Part shown: positions 61,695-64,000 of the stretch, in pieces
How positions within the stretch are numbered: position 1 is the first letter of the stretch
Layout: the number at the start of each line of letters is the position of its first letter
DNA from: Epiperipatus broadwayi
Lineage: Eukaryota > Onychophora > Udeonychophora > Euonychophora > Peripatidae
Length of the DNA: 64,000 nt
Direction of reading: 5' to 3'
NCBI GenBank assembly: GCA_028023455.1
Contig: JAQFVV010012402.1
Location: forward strand, 14,314,483-14,378,482
Notes under the pieces: model-generated
Database searches by the model: none
Told to the model about the DNA's origin: nothing
What the model saw: only the letters and a program-made list of their open reading frames with translations
Made by a program: the position numbers and the translations under genes

Positions 61695-63225
61695 TCGGTA
61701 ATGAAATCATATTCTAAATTACAGGTAAAAATAAAAGAACATCAAAAAAGAAAACTTGTAAGTGTGCATAGGTATATCATACTTTTTACTGCTCCAAATA
61801 ACATAGCTGCTGTATTAGTTAACATTCTTAGTTCTAAACATTTAACAGATGCTGAAATTTCTGTTCTAGAAAAAAGAATTAAACATTGTAAACACACCAT
61901 CTAATATTTCATTATTAGATATAATATTGAGAACCGAGAAAGTCATTCTAAAATTGTGTCTAGAAAAAATAGCAGAAATACACTGAAAAATAAAAAATAT
62001 TTGAGAGGCACCAGCAACCCAAATCAAATATTATCTACTTGAAATGGAAATTTATTAAATATCTCAAATTAGACAAATGAATGCTACAGTTGTAATGAAT
62101 ACTGATGATTATAATAACAAAATGCAGCAGGTCACTGCAAAAAGTGTTAAAAAAATTCAAACTAGCTATAAAAATAAAATTGCCAGTATTCCCAAGAAAG
62201 CATTGCATGTATTTTATTAAATCAGGAAAAAGTAAATTGATAACTCGTTTCAGTAAAATTTTGCATTTCTATAGTCTATCTAAAATTTACCAAGATTCAT
62301 TAAGATTTATTTTTAGTTTTAGAAATTCAGCATGACAAAATTTATAAAGTTCTCTTCTAATGAGTCTTAATCATTTAACACATAAGTCTCAGTCTTTTAC
62401 CAGAGATTCTAAGAGCTTTAAGGAGTTAAGAGTAGTAAAATGGGATGAACTTTGATATAGAAAATTTATTCATAATTGTACCCTATCATGTGATAAAAGA
62501 TTGCTATGTAAGAAAGAGATTAAATGAAGATAAGCTTATAAACCAGAAAAACTATTCTTATTGAATTTATAATGAAACTCTTAACATTTTGCATAACGAT
62601 AACAAATATTCAGTACAACTTAGAATTTTTACAACAAAATCAAAAAATTGCTATAGATTTATTATTGTAATGCTTGATTAACAATGTTTTGGAAGAATTT
62701 GAAATAACAGTTGTAAATACAACAATATCTTCATCAGTAATCTGGCTTCATTATGTCAATGATATAGCAAAATACTATAGAAAATATTCTGGTCTCATCA
62801 ACAACACATATCATTTAATTAAATTCACAATAAAATTAAAGCAAGAATAAAAATTGTCATTCTTAGATGTTCTTATGATTATACTTTCTTACGATAAAAT
62901 CAAAACTACTGTTTACAAAAAACCTACATATACAGGAAAATATTTAGCATATATATCTAATCATGATAGAAATACAAATAATAGTTATTTTAGCACTATG
63001 GAACAGAAAAAACAAATTTGTTCAGAAGCCTATAATTTGGAAAAAGAAAAGTCACAACCTAAACCTTCACTTACTGATAATAATAATAATAAAAAAAACC
63101 CATCAAATTCTATTGCAGATTAATTAAAAGAACATAAACAATAATTAGAGAGAGAGAAAAGGATATCTGTCTAACATAACAGACCGTTCATATTCCAATG
63201 ATCATATCTCCAATTATGAAAACAA
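61695..63225 (+). mobile_element. Penelope-like element ORF remnant
   Basis: The N-terminal part reads SSKHLTDAEISVLEKRIKHC (61843-61902), the conserved LT..E..VL..GL.F motif of Penelope-like proteins. RT follows: MNFDIENLFIIVPYHVIK near 62444-62500, corresponding to FD...LFT.IP. Then SFLDVLMI and TVYKKPTYTGKYL with SNHD at 62854-62980, matching FLDVLI...TSVYRKPTHTGRYL...SNH. A charged tail runs to about 63225. Many frameshifts and stops are present, and the GIY-YIG domain is not visible. It is flanked by the direct repeats at 60580 and 63305. Confidence 0.72.
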
Positions 63226-63304
63226 CAAGAAAAAAGAAAATTTAAAAAGTTGCTATTAGTCAACCTGTTGTCATAATTTATAATGTTAAAAGCTTATTAG
63301 CCTT

Positions 63305-63573
63305 GCCCTTAAAAAAAAAAATTGGAGAAATAAGGAAGATCCTAATAGATAATTATATAACATTTCTACTAATTATTGCCTTTGACAAAATGATGTAATT
63401 GATTAGAGCATCACCTTAAATTCAGTATCCATAAATTTTAAAATCACCATTTCTGTTCTTATGCTAATATTATCACCAGTTAGATTAGCAATATCTGAAG
63501 AAGGGAGGATAAGAATACCACTTGAAATACTCTTTATTATAATAATCCATGGATTATTTGGAAAAGTATAAAG
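63305..63573 (+). repeat. Direct repeat, right copy (Penelope pLTR-like)
   Basis: This is the collinear partner of 60580-60847. It contains CTGAAGAAGGG at 63495 and CCACTTGAAATAC at about 63518-63530, where AAGGG could pair with CCACTT to form a hammerhead-like stem between CTGAAGA and GAAA. It lies about 80 bp after the last recognisable Penelope-like coding sequence. Confidence 0.6.
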
Positions 63574-64000
63574 TTTCAATTTTAAAAAATAAAAAAAATT
63601 TAATGAATTAAATAATAGCAATAGTTTATTACATGACTACAAAGTTTTTTTTTAATATAATGTTATTGTCATATTCTCATGCATATAATTTCTCTTTTTT
63701 TGTATCATATTCTAAAAACAAGATAACTTAAACTGTAAACTTTTAAATTAAAAATTACCATAATCACATACGATACAATCCTTTAAATATTCACTTAATA
63801 TTAGATTCCGTAATATGACATTTATAATATTATATGATCTATGTGAATTTAAAATACTGTATGTAGATTAGAATCATGTTATTTCAAACATGATTTTCTT
63901 TTTAGATTAATTAAATGTAATTATTGAAAGATTGTAAATTTTTATTATTATATATAAATTTCAGTAAAATAATTATTTTAAGAAATACTATACTTAATAT

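Larger units (their letters stand above)
56804..64000 (+). other. Intron continuing past the window end
   Basis: The last visible exon ends in a split codon at a GT donor, so the ZC3H14 homologue must continue beyond 64000. No exon with CCCH spacing was found here. Contents are the satellite array, CpG-rich block, tRNA-like sequence, RTE-like fragment and Penelope-like element listed separately. Confidence 0.6.

Overview
This window is AT-rich nuclear DNA from an animal, most likely an invertebrate. It is packed with poly-A/T runs, (TA)n and (TG)n microsatellites, decayed non-LTR retrotransposons, Penelope-like elements, hAT transposons and snap-back elements. No bacterial gene organisation is present. 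Nearly all open frames of 60 to 90 codons are chance or transposon remnants. I cannot fix the species from sequence alone; an arthropod is a reasonable guess.

The one host gene I can reconstruct is a plus-strand homologue of ZC3H14/Nab2, the nuclear poly(A)-RNA-binding CCCH zinc-finger protein. Eight coding exons are visible: 13047-13089, 30623-30737, 37019-37059, 41760-41891, 48197-48369, 53697-53842, 56217-56563 and 56656-56803. Each has AG/GT borders, and the reading phase carries through every junction, giving about 381 codons with no stop. The first exon (start codon) was not found and may lie upstream. The C-terminal zinc-finger exons lie beyond 64000. Introns range from 92 bp to 17.5 kb.

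Layout: 1-13046 is upstream sequence or the first intron. It holds snap-back elements, a 310-bp tandem duplication, a decayed RTE-like LINE split by a 450-bp non-autonomous hAT, a possible Gypsy integrase scrap, and a 2.46-kb hAT with an exact 8-bp target duplication. The 17.5-kb intron 13090-30622 holds two hairpins (one about 660 bp), an ATCATCGATGG repeat cluster, a tRNA-Gly-derived element, an orphan exon-like frame at 25500-25690 and LINE scraps. The introns from 30738 to 53696 hold more LINE debris (including three minus-strand copies of a family with a terminal zinc finger), LTR-like segments, a hammerhead-like motif and a Penelope-like fragment with RT and GIY-YIG remnants. Near 53.3 kb, on the minus strand, is a decayed Spondin_N domain. 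After the last visible exon come a roughly 120-bp satellite array (57.85-59.15 kb), a CpG-richer block (59.16-59.74 kb), an RTE-like 3' end and a Penelope-like element between two diverged direct repeats (60.58-63.57 kb).

No operon, CRISPR array or intact transposon ORF is present. The most interesting items are the long intronic inverted repeat, the direct-repeat-bounded Penelope element with hammerhead-like cores, the satellite joined to a CpG-rich block, the orphan exon and the Spondin_N pseudogene.
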